Shown: positions 5,221-5,716 of the stretch, piece by piece
Layout: every line of letters starts with the position of its first letter
How positions within the stretch are numbered: the stretch's first letter is position 1
Assembly (NCBI GenBank): GCA_011375045.1
Contig: DRNB01000051.1
Location: 1-5,716, forward strand
DNA from: Aquifex aeolicus
Lineage (GTDB): Bacteria; Aquificota; Aquificia; Aquificales; Aquificaceae
Direction: 5' to 3'
DNA: 5,716 nucleotides
Translations under genes and position numbers: made by a program
Notes under the pieces: generated by a model
The model's database searches: none
What the model was told of the DNA's origin: nothing
The model's input: only the letters and a program-made list of their open reading frames with translations

Positions 5221-5229
5221 AATATCCCG

Positions 5230-5716
5230 ATGGGATCGTTTCTGATAACAGGAACCGACACGGGTGTGGGCAAAACCTTTGTAACCTACAACCTGGCTTA
5301 CACCCTCAGAAGCTTAGGTGTAAGGGTGGGGTGCTTCAAGCCCGTGGAGACCGGGGTAAGCGGGCTTCCGGCGGACGGAACGCTGCTTGCGGGGGTAACA
5401 GGACAGGATCTGTCCGAGGTCGTTCCCGTAAGGTACACCCTGCCCGTTGCCCCCTACGCCGCCCAGCTGGAGGGGGAAGACCCCCTTTCCCTCGATGAGC
5501 TGCGGGATCGTTTCGAGAAGCTCCGGAGCAGATACGAGGTGCTCCTTGTGGAGGGAGCCGGAGGCATAGCTGTTCCCCTTTTAAGGAACTACACGTATGG
5601 AGATCTTGCCCGGGAGTGGGATCTCGAGGTCCTTGTGGTGGGGCGGGCTGGCTTGGGAACGCTGAACCACACCTTCCTCACCCTGTTTTACGCTAAGAGC
5701 CTTGGTCTCAGGGTGC
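5230..5716 (+). CDS. bioD: Dethiobiotin synthetase, N-terminal part (runs off window)
   Basis: BioD closes the ureido ring of dethiobiotin from 7,8-diaminopelargonic acid, CO2 and ATP, the penultimate step of biotin synthesis, in the cytoplasm. The 162 codons present cover about 70% of a typical BioD. The P-loop G-T-D-T-G-V-G-K-T is at 8-16 with Lys15 and Thr16. F-K-P-V-E-T-G at 36-42 supplies the catalytic Lys37. Asp49 lies in the following loop. V-E-G-A-G-G-I-A-V-P-L at 107-117 contains the metal-binding Glu108. G-L-G-T-L-N-H-T at 141-148 is the family's nucleotide/dimer motif. The start is ATG 5230; no start codon exists in frame in the 30-base divergent gap. There is no Shine-Dalgarno. 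No other bio gene is visible in the window. Confidence 0.95.
   Translation, partial: MGSFLITGTDTGVGKTFVTYNLAYTLRSLGVRVGCFKPVETGVSGLPADGTLLAGVTGQDLSEVVPVRYTLPVAPYAAQLEGEDPLSLDELRDRFEKLRSRYEVLLVEGAGGIAVPLLRNYTYGDLAREWDLEVLVVGRAGLGTLNHTFLTLFYAKSLGLRV

Overview
The window looks like a compact chromosomal segment from a thermophilic bacterium. Aquificales or a relative is my best guess. The reasons are heavy use of AGG/AGA for Arg and ATA for Ile, proteins rich in Glu/Lys/Arg, very tight packing, and ordinary housekeeping families. This placement is inference, not an identification. Hand counts of two 60-base samples in recR give about 57-58% GC. No RNA gene, IS element, CRISPR array or phage gene is visible, and no stretch over 300 bases lacks a gene.

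Layout. Positions 1-403 (-) hold the N-terminal part of an exported TPR protein that runs off the left edge. It diverges, across 47 bases, from purU (451-1302, +), a formyltetrahydrofolate deformylase. purU converges, with only 4 bases between stops, on a dicarboxylate/glutamate-type symporter gene (1307-2497, -). Upstream of that, on the same strand, is a small low-GC gene for a CopG/ribbon-helix-helix antitoxin without a visible toxin (2612-2857, -). It diverges from a three-gene overlapping operon on the + strand: a CDP-alcohol phosphatidyltransferase (2966-3559), the YbaB/EbfC nucleoid-associated protein (3556-3861) and the recombination mediator RecR (3851-4459). recR overlaps, tail to tail by 70 bases, a ChaN/TIKI-like exported protein gene (4390-5199, -). 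That gene diverges, across only 30 bases, from bioD (5230 to beyond the right edge, +).

How the genes work together. EbfC and RecR form the conserved bacterial ebfC-recR pair (DNA binding and recombinational repair). Here a membrane phospholipid-headgroup enzyme precedes them in the same translationally coupled operon. The other genes are independent metabolic or envelope units: one-carbon/purine (purU), acidic amino acid or C4-dicarboxylate uptake (symporter), biotin synthesis (bioD) and exported proteins.

The most interesting pattern is in translation and transcription signals. Every likely first gene of a transcription unit, except the antitoxin, has a -10-like hexamer ending 9-11 bases before its start codon and no convincing Shine-Dalgarno sequence. 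The two operon-internal genes have strong Shine-Dalgarno sequences instead. This suggests widespread leaderless or near-leaderless mRNAs. I found no convincing undescribed multi-gene system; the orphan antitoxin and the recR/chaN overlap are the next best leads.
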